Shown: positions 16,037 to 23,970, counted from the stretch's first letter. The stretch: DNA of 32,845 bases from Blastococcus sp. KM273128 (GCF_021698975.1 NZ_SSXA01000047.1:1-32845), one strand, 5' to 3'. Translations and numbers: made by a program. Notes: generated from the letters alone by a model not told the origin.

Positions 16037-16719
16037 CCGCGCCGCTCCTGGAGACCCGCGCGGCCACCGGCGCGCCCCGGGCGGTGGCGCTGTTCTGCCA
16101 CGGGGGGACGGTGGCCAGCGTCGAGCCGCCCAGCGAGCGGGCGCTCTCGCTGGTCCGCATGCGGGCGATCGAGCAGTTCGTCTCGGGGGCCGGCGCCGCG
16201 CAGGGGCTCACCACCTGCCTGCTGCGGTACCGGGTCGCCGGCTGGAACGGGGCCGCGGCCGACGCCTACGCCGACGTCCGGTGGGCGCTGGACCGCGTCC
16301 GGGACGAGCACGGCGACGTGCCCGTCGTCCTGGTCGGGCACTCGATGGGCGGGCGGGCCGTGCTGCGCGCGGGCGGGCACGACGGCGTCGCGGCGGTCTG
16401 CGCGCTCGCGCCGTGGACACCCCCCGGCGAGCCCGTCGGCCACCTGCGCGACCGCACCGTCGCGATCCTGCACGGCCGGGGCGACCGCTGGGTGCCCGCG
16501 CAGCTCTCGGCCGACTTCGCGGTCCGGGCGCAGCGCGCGGGCGCCCGGGTCGCCCGGTTCACCATCGCCGGCGGCCACAGCATGCTGCGCTCGGCGCACC
16601 GCTGGCACGCCTTCACCCGCGACGTCGTCCTCGCCGGGGCGGGGCTGGCCCCGCTGCGGCCCGACCTGGCCGGCGCGCTGGCCCGGCCCGCGCCCGAAGG
16701 CCTCGCCGTTCCGCTCTGA
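16033..16719 (+). CDS. Alpha/beta-fold hydrolase
   Basis: 228-residue alpha/beta hydrolase. FCHGG near residue 22 supplies the oxyanion hole, GHSMGG has the nucleophile Ser104, Asp151 lies in HGRGDRWVP, and His182 lies in AGGHSML, so the triad is complete. There is no signal peptide. The GTG at 16033 overlaps the stop of the small membrane protein by 4 bp. The substrate class (ester, lipid or other) cannot be told; it is short for the family and lacks a large cap domain. Confidence 0.88.
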   Translation: MTAPLLETRAATGAPRAVALFCHGGTVASVEPPSERALSLVRMRAIEQFVSGAGAAQGLTTCLLRYRVAGWNGAAADAYADVRWALDRVRDEHGDVPVVLVGHSMGGRAVLRAGGHDGVAAVCALAPWTPPGEPVGHLRDRTVAILHGRGDRWVPAQLSADFAVRAQRAGARVARFTIAGGHSMLRSAHRWHAFTRDVVLAGAGLAPLRPDLAGALARPAPEGLAVPL

Positions 16720-16781
16720 GGACGGCAGATCCGCTGCGGTGATCGGCAGCGGCGGGCCTCGTCGCCGGCGCGGGGCGCACC

Positions 16782-16787
16782 TAGCGT
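16782..16787 (+). promoter_or_regulatory. -10 box for a leaderless rhodanese transcript
   Basis: TAGCGT lies 7 nt upstream of the GTG at 16795, with no SD sequence between. The same hexamer and spacing precede the XRE gene on the other strand (5163-5168). No good -35 is visible. Confidence 0.5.
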
Positions 16788-16794
16788 CGGCCCG

Positions 16795-17235
16795 GTGATG
16801 GACTGGAGCACCGACCCGGCCGCCGCCGCGGCCCACTTCGCCCGCCGGCTGGCCGTGGAGACCGACGTCAGCGACGTCCACGCCGCCCTGGAGTCCGGGA
16901 GCCCCGGGCTCGTGCTGCTCGACAGCCGCAGCCGCGAGGCGTGGCAGCAGGGGCACGTGCCCGGCGCCGTGCACCTGCCGGGCGGCGAGCTCCCCGACCG
17001 GGCGGCCGCGGAGCTCGACCCGGCGGTCCCGGTGGTCACCTACTGCTGGGGGCCCGGGTGCAACGGCGCGACCCGCGCGGCGCTGCGGCTGGCGCTGCTC
17101 GGCTACCGGGTGCGCGAGATGATCGGCGGGTTCGAGTACTGGGCCCGGGAGGGCCTGCCCGTGGTGCGCCCGGACGGCGTGCACCGCGCCCCCGCAGACC
17201 CGCTCACCGCGCCGAGGGTCAGCTGCGGGTGCTGA
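16795..17235 (+). CDS. Rhodanese-like sulfurtransferase
   Basis: 146-residue single-domain rhodanese, likely cytosolic, moving sulfane sulfur via a cysteine. LLDSRSREAWQQGHVPGAVHLP is the typical CH2A region. The active-site loop is TYCWGPGCNGATRAA, with Cys84 as the expected catalytic residue and a second Cys five residues on, a variant of the usual CxxxxR loop. A C-terminal CGC could be a second thiol site. GTG 16795 is preferred over the adjacent ATG 16798 on leaderless spacing. Its 3' end overlaps the convergent GNAT gene by 17 bp. Confidence 0.88.
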   Translation: MMDWSTDPAAAAAHFARRLAVETDVSDVHAALESGSPGLVLLDSRSREAWQQGHVPGAVHLPGGELPDRAAAELDPAVPVVTYCWGPGCNGATRAALRLALLGYRVREMIGGFEYWAREGLPVVRPDGVHRAPADPLTAPRVSCGC

Positions 17236-17788
17236 CCACCGGCACGGGGTCGTCGGCGAGGCGGGACCACAGCTCCTCGTCGTGCTTCACGCCGTCGCCG
17301 TAGCGGAAGGAACGCCGCAGCCGCCCCTCGCGGGTGAAGCCGGCCTTCTCGGCGACCCGGCCGGACGCCGGGTTCTCGACGGCGTGGCACAGCTCGACCC
17401 GGTCGACGGGGAGGGCGCCGAAGGCCCAGCGGCAGGCGGCGTCGACGGCGGCGGCCGCCAGGCCCCGCCCACGCGCGGCCGGAACCGTCCAGTAGCCGAC
17501 CTGCGCGTTCCCGTGCAGCCGGTCGATGGAGTGCAGGGAGACCGAGGCGAGCAGCTGGTCCGGGGCCGGGTCGACCAGCGCCCAGGAGGCGTGGTCCCCC
17601 GACGTCCAGTCCATCCGGCGGCCGAGCAGCACCAGGGCGTCGGTGCGGGAGGCCACGCCCCCGCCGTTCCACCGCCGCAGCTCGGGGTCCTGGAACGCCG
17701 ACCAGAGGGCGCCGATGTCGGTCTCCCGCCACGGGCGCAGCAGGAGGCCGCCCACCGGGAGGTCGACGGGCTGCAGCGGCTCGGTCAC
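17219..17788 (-). CDS. GNAT-family acetyltransferase (RimJ/RimL-like)
   Basis: 189-residue N-acetyltransferase of the RimJ-type group. It shows LLLRPWRETDIGALWSAFQDPELRRW at the start, the acetyl-CoA pyrophosphate loop AARGRGLAAAAVDAA, and HAVENPASGRVAEKAGFTREGRLR, where the NxxSxRVxEKxGF pattern is diagnostic. The acceptor (protein N-terminus, antibiotic or metabolite) is unknown. Start GTG 17788 is 22 bp downstream of the SDR stop, so they are probably co-transcribed; CACGAT lies 7 nt upstream, which could give an extra internal start. Confidence 0.88.
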   Translation of the reverse strand: MTEPLQPVDLPVGGLLLRPWRETDIGALWSAFQDPELRRWNGGGVASRTDALVLLGRRMDWTSGDHASWALVDPAPDQLLASVSLHSIDRLHGNAQVGYWTVPAARGRGLAAAAVDAACRWAFGALPVDRVELCHAVENPASGRVAEKAGFTREGRLRRSFRYGDGVKHDEELWSRLADDPVPVVSTRS

Positions 17789-17810
17789 GCCCCCGATCGT
17801 GCCCCGGCGG

Positions 17811-18614
17811 TCAGCCGTCGGCGGAACCCGGGGCGCTCATGGGCTTCTGGCTCTTGCCGGCGAGGGAGTCGGGCACGAGCGCGGCGAGGCGGCCCATCAG
17901 CTTGCTGCTCACCGACCCGGCTAACACCGAGGCCTCGCCCTTCATCAGCCCCTCGAACCCCTGCCGGGCGACCAGCGCCGGGTCGTCCTTGCTGTCGCTC
18001 GCGCCCAGCTTGGTGTCGGTGAGGTCGCCGCGGTCGAAGAACTCCGTGTCGGTGGGGCCGGGCAGCAAGGCGGTGACGGTCACGCCGGTGCCGTCCAGCT
18101 CCTCGCGGAGGCCCAGGGCCAGGAACTGCACGAACGCCTTCGTGGCGGCGTAGACGGCCTGGAAGGGCCCCGGCGCCTGCGAGGCCACCGACGAGGTGAA
18201 CAGGATCCGCCCCTCGCCGCGGGTGACCATGTCCTGGGCGACGCGCTTGGCCAGGTGCATCGTGGAGATGCAGTTCAGCTCGACCATGGCGATCTCCCGG
18301 TCGACGTCGGTCTCGACGAAGCGACCACCGAGGCCCACGCCGGCGTTGAGCGCCGCCGCGTCGAGCGGCCGGCCGGAGCCGCGCACGGCCGCGACGACCT
18401 TCTCCACCTCCTCGCGCCGGGTGAGGTCGGCCCGGACCGGCGAGACGGCGGCACCGCGCTGGCGCAGCTCGAGCGTCGCCGCGTCGAGCTCGGCGTCCTC
18501 GGCGACGACGACGAGGTCGAACCCGTGCTCGGCGAACTGCTTCGCCAGCTCCAGCCCGATGCCGCTGGAGGCACCGGTGACGAAGGCGAGGGGGCGGGGC
18601 GTTGCGTCGGTCAC
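17811..18614 (-). CDS. Short-chain dehydrogenase/reductase (SDR)
   Basis: 267-residue classical SDR with Rossmann motif TGASSGIG at 13-20, NAG at 90-92, catalytic Ser142 (TSSVAS) and YAATK with Tyr155 and Lys159. Asp/Glu at the end of the second strand (VVAEDAELDA) hints at NAD preference, though this is weak. The C-terminal 70 residues (LTDTKLGASDSKDDPALVARQGFEGL) match SDRs often annotated as YqjQ/DltE-like. GTG 18614 has a GGAGG SD 4 nt away. Substrate unknown. Confidence 0.9.
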   Translation of the reverse strand: MTDATPRPLAFVTGASSGIGLELAKQFAEHGFDLVVVAEDAELDAATLELRQRGAAVSPVRADLTRREEVEKVVAAVRGSGRPLDAAALNAGVGLGGRFVETDVDREIAMVELNCISTMHLAKRVAQDMVTRGEGRILFTSSVASQAPGPFQAVYAATKAFVQFLALGLREELDGTGVTVTALLPGPTDTEFFDRGDLTDTKLGASDSKDDPALVARQGFEGLMKGEASVLAGSVSSKLMGRLAALVPDSLAGKSQKPMSAPGSADG

Positions 18615-18717
18615 GGGACCTCCAGGGTGGGACGGCGGACGGCTCCCTCCGTGCCCAGGAGGGCACCGGTGCACTCCTGGTGCGCGTGTCGGCGGCCGGC
18701 CGGGGTAGCCCGCCGCC

Positions 18718-19436
18718 GTGGAGGTGCGCGTGCGGCCCGCCCCGGACCTGCGCCGGCTGCTGGCGCCGCGCTACCGCGGCGCCGGCGAGCGGCCGCTGCC
18801 CTTCGACCCCGACGCGACCGTGGGCCACCTCGTGCAGGCCGCCGGGATCCCGTTCACCGAGGTCGGGGAGGTCCGCGTGGACGGCGCCCCGGTGCCGGTC
18901 ACGGCCCGCGTCCGCCCCGGCGCGGTGCTCGAGGTGGTGCCGGCGCCGCGGCCGGTCGCCGTCCCGCCGGGCGGGTTCCTGCTCGACGTCGGCCTGGGCG
19001 CCCTCGCCCGCGGCTGCGGCTGCTCGGTGCGGACGCCGCCTGGTCCAACGATGCCGACGACCCGGCGCTGGTCGCCCGGGCGGCCGCGGAGGACCGGGTG
19101 CTGCTGACGCAGGACCGCGGCCTGCTCATGCGCCGGGCGTTGCCGCACGGCGCGCTGGTGCGGGGCGACCGGCCCGGGGAGCAACTGGCGGACGTGCTGG
19201 ACCGGTTCACCGTGCCGCTGGCACCGCTCACCCGCTGCACCGCCTGCGGCGCCGCCCTCCACCCGGTGCCGAAGGCGGAGGTCGCCGGCCTGCTGGAGCC
19301 GGGCACCCGCCGCACCGTCCAGGACTTCTCCCGGTGCGCCGGCTGCGGGCGGGTGTACTGGCGCGGCGCCCACGCCGCGCGCATCGACGCGCTCGTCGAG
19401 CGCGCCCGGCGGGCCGGCCGGGGCAGGCAAGGCTGA
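18718..19436 (+). pseudogene. Ubiquitin-like/Mut7-C RNase domain protein, broken by a 1-bp deletion
   Basis: The frame from GTG 18718 gives the N-terminal ubiquitin-like part (VRVRPAPDLRRLL, GHLVQAAGIPFTEVGEVRVDG) and then FLLDVGLGALAR. The next frame continues LRLLGADAAWSNDADDPALV, EDRVLLTQDRGLL and two zinc knuckles (CTACG, CAGCG), ending at 19436. Adding one C near 19011 (CGC GG to CGC CGG) fuses them into about 239 aa with the canonical LARRLRLLG junction. The family is a PIN-fold RNase with a zinc ribbon. The gene is divergent from the SDR. Real lesion or assembly indel cannot be separated here. TAGCCC before the GTG is a poor -10. Confidence 0.82.
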
Positions 19437-19441
19437 CCTTG
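19423..19441 (+). promoter_or_regulatory. DtxR-family (IdeR/DmdR-type) metal-repressor box
   Basis: The core AGGCAAGGCTGACCT (19425-19439) agrees at 14 of 15 positions with the actinobacterial iron-box core AGGTWAGGCTNACCT as I recall it. It overlaps the stop codon of the Mut7-C gene and lies upstream of the NRAMP metal transporter. A perfect GC palindrome, GGCCCCCGGGGGCC, follows at 19441-19454. It fits repression of metal uptake when Fe or Mn is sufficient. Inferred; the outer bases of the 19-bp consensus match poorly. Confidence 0.6.
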
Positions 19442-19530
19442 GCCCCCGGGGGCCACGGGTCGGCCCCGGTGTGACACCCGGGCCGGGCAGACCAGGAGCG
19501 ACCGCCCACCCGGACCCCTGCGAGGCCGCC

Positions 19531-20823
19531 GTGTACCTGTCGAAGACCGAGGCCGCCGTCCTGCCGACGACGCTCCGCGCCCCCGCGCAGCGCCCGGCCG
19601 AGCCCGCGCCGGGCCGCCGCCGGCTCTGGTCGATGCTCGGCCCGGCCTTCGTCGCCGCCGTCGCCTACGTCGACCCCGGCAACTTCGCGACCAACTTCTC
19701 CGGCGGTGCCGCGTTCGGCTACACCCTGCTGTGGGTCATCGTCGCGGCCAACCTCATGGCGATGCTCATCCAGTCGCTGACGGCCAAGCTCGGCCTCGCC
19801 ACCGGCCGCGACCTGGCCACCCTCTGCCGCGAGAACCTGCCCCGGCCGGTCACCCGGGGGCTGTGGCTGCAGGCCGAGGCGGTCGCGATCGCCACCGACC
19901 TCGCAGAGATCGTCGGCGGCGCGGTCGCGCTGTACCTGCTGTTCGGGGTCCCGCTGCCGATCGGCGGCGTCATCACCGCCGTCGTCGCGTTCGTCCTGCT
20001 GGCCGCGCAGTCCCGCGGGTACCGGCCGTTCGAGCGGGTCATCGCCGGCCTGCTGCTGGTCATCGGCATCGGGTTCGGCTACACGCTGCTCGGCTCGGGC
20101 GTCGACCCGGGCGGGCTCGCCGGCGGCATGGTGCCCTCGTTCGACGGCGCCGAGAGCCTCGTGCTGGCCACCGGCATCCTGGGCGCCACGGTGATGCCGC
20201 ACGTCATCTACGTGCACTCGGCGCTCACCCCGGGCCGCTACGGCGACGCGTTCACCGCCGGCCGCACCCGGGAGGGCCGGGGCCGGCTGCTGCGGGCGCA
20301 GCGCATCGACATCGTCCTGGCCATGGGGCTGGCCGGGCTGGTCAACGCCGCGATGCTGGTCATCGCCGCGCAGCTGTTCACCAGCGACAGCGGCGTCGAC
20401 AGCCTCGAGGGGGTGCACGCCGGGCTCGGCGACCAGCTCAGCACCGGCGCCGCGCTCGCCTTCGCCCTCGCGCTGCTGGCCTCGGGCTTCGCCTCCTCGT
20501 CGGTGGGCACGCACGCCGGGCAGGTCGTGATGGCCGGGTTCCTCAAGCGGCACATCCCGGTGCTCGCCCGCCGGCTGATCACCCTCGCCCCGGCCCTGGC
20601 CGTGCTGGTGCTGGGCGGCGACCCGACGACCGCGCTGGTGTGGTCGCAGGTCGTGCTCTCGTTCGGCATCCCGTTCGCCCTGGTGCCGCTGCTGTGGCTC
20701 ACCAGCCGCCGCGAGCTGATGGGCGGCTGGGTGAACCGCCGGACCACCACCGTGGCGGGCTGCGTCGTCGCCGCCCTGATCATCGGGCTCAACGCCCACC
20801 TGCTCCTGGGCTTCGTCCTCTGA
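19531..20823 (+). CDS. mntH: NRAMP-family divalent metal transporter
   Basis: 430-residue proton-coupled Mn/Fe transporter with about 11 membrane helices. The metal-binding pair is present: DPGN at 48-51 in helix 1 and MPH (ATVMPHVIYVHSAL) in helix 6. Other NRAMP features are FGYTLLWVIVAANLMAML and ATDLAEIVGGAVALYLLFG. I chose GTG 19531, which has GAGG five nt upstream and leaves a 34-residue leader; GTG 19471 is also possible. Regulation by a DtxR-type repressor is suggested by the box at 19423-19441. The symbol is given on family grounds; Mn versus Fe preference is not proven. Confidence 0.92.
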   Translation: MYLSKTEAAVLPTTLRAPAQRPAEPAPGRRRLWSMLGPAFVAAVAYVDPGNFATNFSGGAAFGYTLLWVIVAANLMAMLIQSLTAKLGLATGRDLATLCRENLPRPVTRGLWLQAEAVAIATDLAEIVGGAVALYLLFGVPLPIGGVITAVVAFVLLAAQSRGYRPFERVIAGLLLVIGIGFGYTLLGSGVDPGGLAGGMVPSFDGAESLVLATGILGATVMPHVIYVHSALTPGRYGDAFTAGRTREGRGRLLRAQRIDIVLAMGLAGLVNAAMLVIAAQLFTSDSGVDSLEGVHAGLGDQLSTGAALAFALALLASGFASSSVGTHAGQVVMAGFLKRHIPVLARRLITLAPALAVLVLGGDPTTALVWSQVVLSFGIPFALVPLLWLTSRRELMGGWVNRRTTTVAGCVVAALIIGLNAHLLLGFVL

Positions 20824-20827
20824 CAGC

Positions 20828-20922
20828 GGTCGGCGCGGGGGGCGTTATGTGCACATAACGCCCGGCAGAGGGGGTGGTCGGTGCGGGGGCGTTATGTGCA
20901 CATAACGCCCGGCAGAGGGGGT
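20828..20922. repeat. Tandem repeat of two 24-bp perfect palindromes
   Basis: Two adjacent copies (20828-20875 and 20876-20922) of a 47/48-bp unit differ only by a C/T and one G in a G-run. Each holds a perfect 24-bp palindrome with 12-bp arms (20840-20863 and 20887-20910) whose centre is TTATGTGCACATAA. The first copy starts 5 bp after the mntH stop; the second ends 5 bp before the -10 used by the riboswitch transcript. They may act as GC-stem terminators for mntH or as a double operator. There is no T-run. Confidence 0.85.
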
Positions 20923-20926
20923 GGGC

Positions 20927-20932
20927 TACGCT
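20927..20932 (+). promoter_or_regulatory. Putative -10 of the TPP-riboswitch/ykoEDC transcript
   Basis: TACGCT fits TANNNT and would start transcription near 20939, about 20 nt before the aptamer. The matching -35 position (about 20903-20909) falls inside the right arm of the second 24-bp palindrome, so a protein bound there would cover the promoter. Confidence 0.45.
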
Positions 20933-20960
20933 CGGCGGCACAACTGAACAGCCATCACAC

Positions 20961-21045
20961 AGCAGGGGAGCGCTTCGGCGCTGAGAGTGCGGGATCCCGC
21001 AGACCCTCGAACCTGATCCGGGTCATGCCGGCGCAGGGAGCCTGG
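20961..21045 (+). ncRNA. TPP riboswitch (THI element)
   Basis: The aptamer core is intact: CAGGGGAGCG, then a GCGC-loop stem, CTGAGAG (20981-20987), a variable GCGGGATCCCGC stem, ACCCTCGAACCTGATC, CGGGTCATGCCGGCG and AGGGAG. These are the thi-box elements that bind thiamine pyrophosphate. The SD (GGAGG, 21044-21048) of ykoE directly follows the aptamer, so control is probably by hiding the ribosome site; no terminator with a T-run separates aptamer and gene. High TPP should shut off the transporter. Confidence 0.95.
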
Positions 21046-21053
21046 AGGAAGCA

Positions 21054-21671
21054 ATGGCCGAACCGGCCGTCCGTCCGTCGAACGCTGCGCCCACCCGGGA
21101 GCGCACCAACCGCTGGCGCACCGTCGACATCGTCGTCACCGCCGTGCTCGGCGCCGCCTTCGGCGTCGTCTTCTGGGCCTGGGGCCTGCTCTGGGCCGGC
21201 ACCGGGACGGCGTTCGCCGCCTTCCCGCCCGCCCAGGCCTTCATGTACGGCGTCTGGCTCATCCCCGCCGTGCTCGCCCCGCTGATCGTCCGCAAGCCCG
21301 GCGCCGGCCTGTTCGCCGAGCTGGTGGCCGCGATCGTCTCCGCGCTGCTCGGCTCCGCGTGGGGGACGACGACCATCGTCTACGGCCTGCTGCAGGGCCT
21401 GGCCGGGGACGCCGGGTTCGCCGCGTTCCGCTACCGGCGCTTCGGCTGGTCGCCCGCGGTGCTGGCCGCCGTCCTCGCCGGGGCGACCGCCGCCGTCCTC
21501 GACCTCGTCTACTACTACCCCGACTGGTCGGCCGGCTGGAAGACGACGTACGTCGCGCTGGTCGTGGCCAGCACCGCGGTGGTCGCCGGGATCGGCAGCG
21601 TGCTGCTGGCCCGCGCGCTGGCCGCGAGCGGCGCGCTGTCGTCGTTCGCCTCCGGCCGCACCCGGGTCTGA
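21054..21671 (+). CDS. ykoE: Thiamine-precursor ECF transporter, substrate-binding membrane subunit YkoE
   Basis: 205-residue integral membrane S-component with about five or six helices: TVDIVVTAVLGAAFGVVFWAWG, ALLGSAWGTTTIVYGLLQGLAGD and LDLVYYYPDW. The GSAWG and LQGLxGD patterns typify YkoE. Comparative genomics assigns YkoEDC to uptake of hydroxymethylpyrimidine or thiamine. It is first in a tight operon behind a TPP riboswitch and is followed by its two-domain ATPase and T-component. ATG 21054 has SD GGAGG at 5 nt. No ykoF homologue is present. Confidence 0.93.
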   Translation: MAEPAVRPSNAAPTRERTNRWRTVDIVVTAVLGAAFGVVFWAWGLLWAGTGTAFAAFPPAQAFMYGVWLIPAVLAPLIVRKPGAGLFAELVAAIVSALLGSAWGTTTIVYGLLQGLAGDAGFAAFRYRRFGWSPAVLAAVLAGATAAVLDLVYYYPDWSAGWKTTYVALVVASTAVVAGIGSVLLARALAASGALSSFASGRTRV

Positions 21672-23101
21672 CGACGTCCGGGGCCACGGGCCCGGCTGCC
21701 GTCCGGCTGGACGGCTGGGGCTTCCGGCACGCCACCCGCCGGGCGTGGGCGGTGCGGGACGTCGACCTGCGGGTCGCCCCCGGCGAGCGGGTGCTGCTCA
21801 CCGGCCGCTCGGGCGCCGGCAAGTCCACGCTGCTGCGCGCGCTCGGCGGGCTGCTGGAACCGGAGAGCGGTGACGTCGAGGGGGAGCTCACCGTCGACGG
21901 CGCTCCACCGGACCGCGCCCGGCAGCGGGTCGGCACGGTCTTCCAGGACCCGGACAGCCAGCTGGTCATGACCCGCGCCGGGGACGACGTCGCCTTCGGG
22001 CTCGAGAACGTCGGGACGCCGCCCGCGCTCATCTGGCCCGCCGTCGACGCCGCGCTGGACGCCGTCGGGTTCGACCTCGGCCGCGACCGGGCGACCGCGG
22101 CGCTCTCGGGCGGGCAGAAGCAGCGGCTGGTGCTCGCCGGGGCGCTCGCCCCCCGCCCCGGGCTGCTCCTGCTGGACGAGCCCACCGCCCAGCTGGACCC
22201 GGACGGCGCGGCGCTGGTCCGCGGGGCGGTGAGCCGCGCGGTGGCCGACCGGTCGGCCACCCTGGTCGTCGTCGACCACGACCTGGAGGCCTGGCTGCCG
22301 CTCGTCGACCGGGTCGTGGAGCTGCTGCCCGGCGGCGGGCTCACCGAGCACCCGGCCGGCTGGACGCCGCCGCCGCTGCGGTTCCCCTCTCGCCGCCCCG
22401 ATCCGCCGGCCGGCGAGGAGCTGCTCCGGGCCGAGGCGGTCACCTACACCCACCGCGGGTCGCACCGCCCCGCCCTCCCGGCCACCGACGCGGTGCTCCC
22501 CGCCGGCCGGACGCTCGCCGTGACCGGGCCCAACGGCACCGGCAAGTCCACGCTGGCCCTGCTGCTGGCCGGGCTGCGCACGCCGACGGCCGGGGAGATC
22601 CGGGTAGGTCCGGCGCTGCGGGCCGGTCTGCGCCGGCCCGACCGCCCCCCGGCGCGGTGGCGCGCGGCCGAGCTCGTCGAGCGGATCGGCACGGTGTTCC
22701 AGCAGCCCGAGCACCAGTTCCTCACCGGGCGGGTCCGCGACGAGCTCTCGCTCGGGCCGCTGCGGGCAGGAGCCGACCGGACGGCGGCGGGCCGGCGCGC
22801 CGACGAGCTGCTGGAGCGGCTGGGGCTGGCCCCGCTCGCCGAGGCCAACCCGTTCACCCTCTCCGGCGGCCAGCAGCGCCGGCTCTCGGTGGCGACGGCG
22901 CTGGCGACCCGGCCGCCGGTGCTGGTGCTGGACGAACCGACCTTCGGCCAGGACCGCGACACCTGGGCCGAGCTGGTCGCGCTGCTGGCCGAGCAGCAGG
23001 CCGACGGCCGCGCGCTGTGCCTCGTCACCCACGACACCGCCGTCGTCGACGCCCTGGCCGACGACGTCCTCCGCCTCGGCGACCCGGTGCGGGCGTCGTG
23101 A
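21668..23101 (+). CDS. ykoD: ECF transporter fused double ATPase YkoD, probable CTG start
   Basis: 477-residue cytosolic energy-coupling ATPase with two ABC domains in one chain. Domain 1 has Walker A GRSGAGKST (46-54), LSGGQKQR and LLLLDEPTAQLD. Domain 2 has GPNGTGKST, VFQQPEHQF, LSGGQQRR and LVLDEPTFGQD, with switch His in VVDHD and VTHD. No ATG, GTG or TTG precedes the first beta-strand in this frame; the earliest GTG would cut off the A-loop region. The frame instead begins at CTG 21668, overlapping the ykoE stop as CTGA in place of the usual ATGA/GTGA. Overlaps ykoC by GTGA at its 3' end. Confidence 0.92.
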   Translation: MTTSGATGPAAVRLDGWGFRHATRRAWAVRDVDLRVAPGERVLLTGRSGAGKSTLLRALGGLLEPESGDVEGELTVDGAPPDRARQRVGTVFQDPDSQLVMTRAGDDVAFGLENVGTPPALIWPAVDAALDAVGFDLGRDRATAALSGGQKQRLVLAGALAPRPGLLLLDEPTAQLDPDGAALVRGAVSRAVADRSATLVVVDHDLEAWLPLVDRVVELLPGGGLTEHPAGWTPPPLRFPSRRPDPPAGEELLRAEAVTYTHRGSHRPALPATDAVLPAGRTLAVTGPNGTGKSTLALLLAGLRTPTAGEIRVGPALRAGLRRPDRPPARWRAAELVERIGTVFQQPEHQFLTGRVRDELSLGPLRAGADRTAAGRRADELLERLGLAPLAEANPFTLSGGQQRRLSVATALATRPPVLVLDEPTFGQDRDTWAELVALLAEQQADGRALCLVTHDTAVVDALADDVLRLGDPVRAS

Positions 23102-23865
23102 GCGCACCGCTGACCCTCGGCCCGGCCCGCGAGGTGCCCCTGTCCGCGGTCAACCCCGTCGCCCAGCTCGCGGCGATCGCCGTCCTGACCGTGGTGCTCC
23201 TGGTCAGCGGCGACCTGGTCACCCCGTCGGTGGTGCTCGCCGCCGAGCTGGCGCTGCTGCCCGCCGCGGGCCTGACCACGCCGCGCGCGATCCTGCGCCG
23301 CACGTGGCCCCTCCTGCTGAGCGCGGCCGGCGTCGCCTGGGTCAACGTCGCGTTCGGCACCCTCGACGGCGCGGCCGCGTGGCTGAGCGGGGCCACCTGG
23401 GGGCTGCGGGTGATCGCGCTGGCCCTGCCCGGCGTCCTGCTGGTCGCCTCCACCGACCCGGTGCGGCTGGCCGACGCGCTGACCCTGCACTGGCGGGTCT
23501 CCACCCGCTTCGCCTACGGGGCGCTCGCCGCTCTGCGCCTGGTGCCGCTGCTGGCCACCGAGTGGCAGACCATCCGCCTCGCCCGCCGCGCACGCGGCGT
23601 CGACGCCGGCGCCAGCCCGGTGGCCCGGGTGCGGCTGTTCGCCGGCACCGCGTTCGCGCTGCTCGTCGGCGCGATCCGGCGGGGCAGCCGGCTGGCGACG
23701 GCGATGGACGCCCGCGGCTTCGACTCCGGCGTGCCTCGCAGCAACGCCCGGGGCTCCGTGCTGCACCGGCGGGACGCCTGGTTCGTCGCCGGCGCCGTCG
23801 CGGCTTGCGTGCTGGCGGTGACGCTGAGCGTGCAGACGGGCCACTGGTCCCCGATCCTCGGCTGA
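23098..23865 (+). CDS. ykoC: ECF transporter transmembrane T-component YkoC
   Basis: 255-residue EcfT-type membrane coupling protein with about five to six helices. Both cytosolic coupling motifs that dock on the two ATPase domains are visible: RRARGVDAG and AMDARGFDSG (the Ala-Arg-Gly signatures), plus ALRLVPLLATEWQTIRLA between helices. GTG 23098 overlaps the ykoD stop by 4 bp. With YkoE and YkoD it forms the complete importer. It is the last gene of the operon, since 105 bp with a new SD precede the next gene. Confidence 0.93.
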   Translation: MSAPLTLGPAREVPLSAVNPVAQLAAIAVLTVVLLVSGDLVTPSVVLAAELALLPAAGLTTPRAILRRTWPLLLSAAGVAWVNVAFGTLDGAAAWLSGATWGLRVIALALPGVLLVASTDPVRLADALTLHWRVSTRFAYGALAALRLVPLLATEWQTIRLARRARGVDAGASPVARVRLFAGTAFALLVGAIRRGSRLATAMDARGFDSGVPRSNARGSVLHRRDAWFVAGAVAACVLAVTLSVQTGHWSPILG

Positions 23866-23970
23866 CGCGGTGTGACCTCGGCGACATCGGGTTTAGCCGG
23901 CCGCGCTCCGGCCGATAGCGAACGGTCGGGCCCGTGCGCTCCCAGGGCCTGGGATCGAGGAGAGCAGAGC

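Noticed and set aside
20828..20922. CRISPR-like repeat pair
   Set aside because: There are only two directly abutting copies with no spacers, each a perfect palindrome, and no cas gene is nearby.
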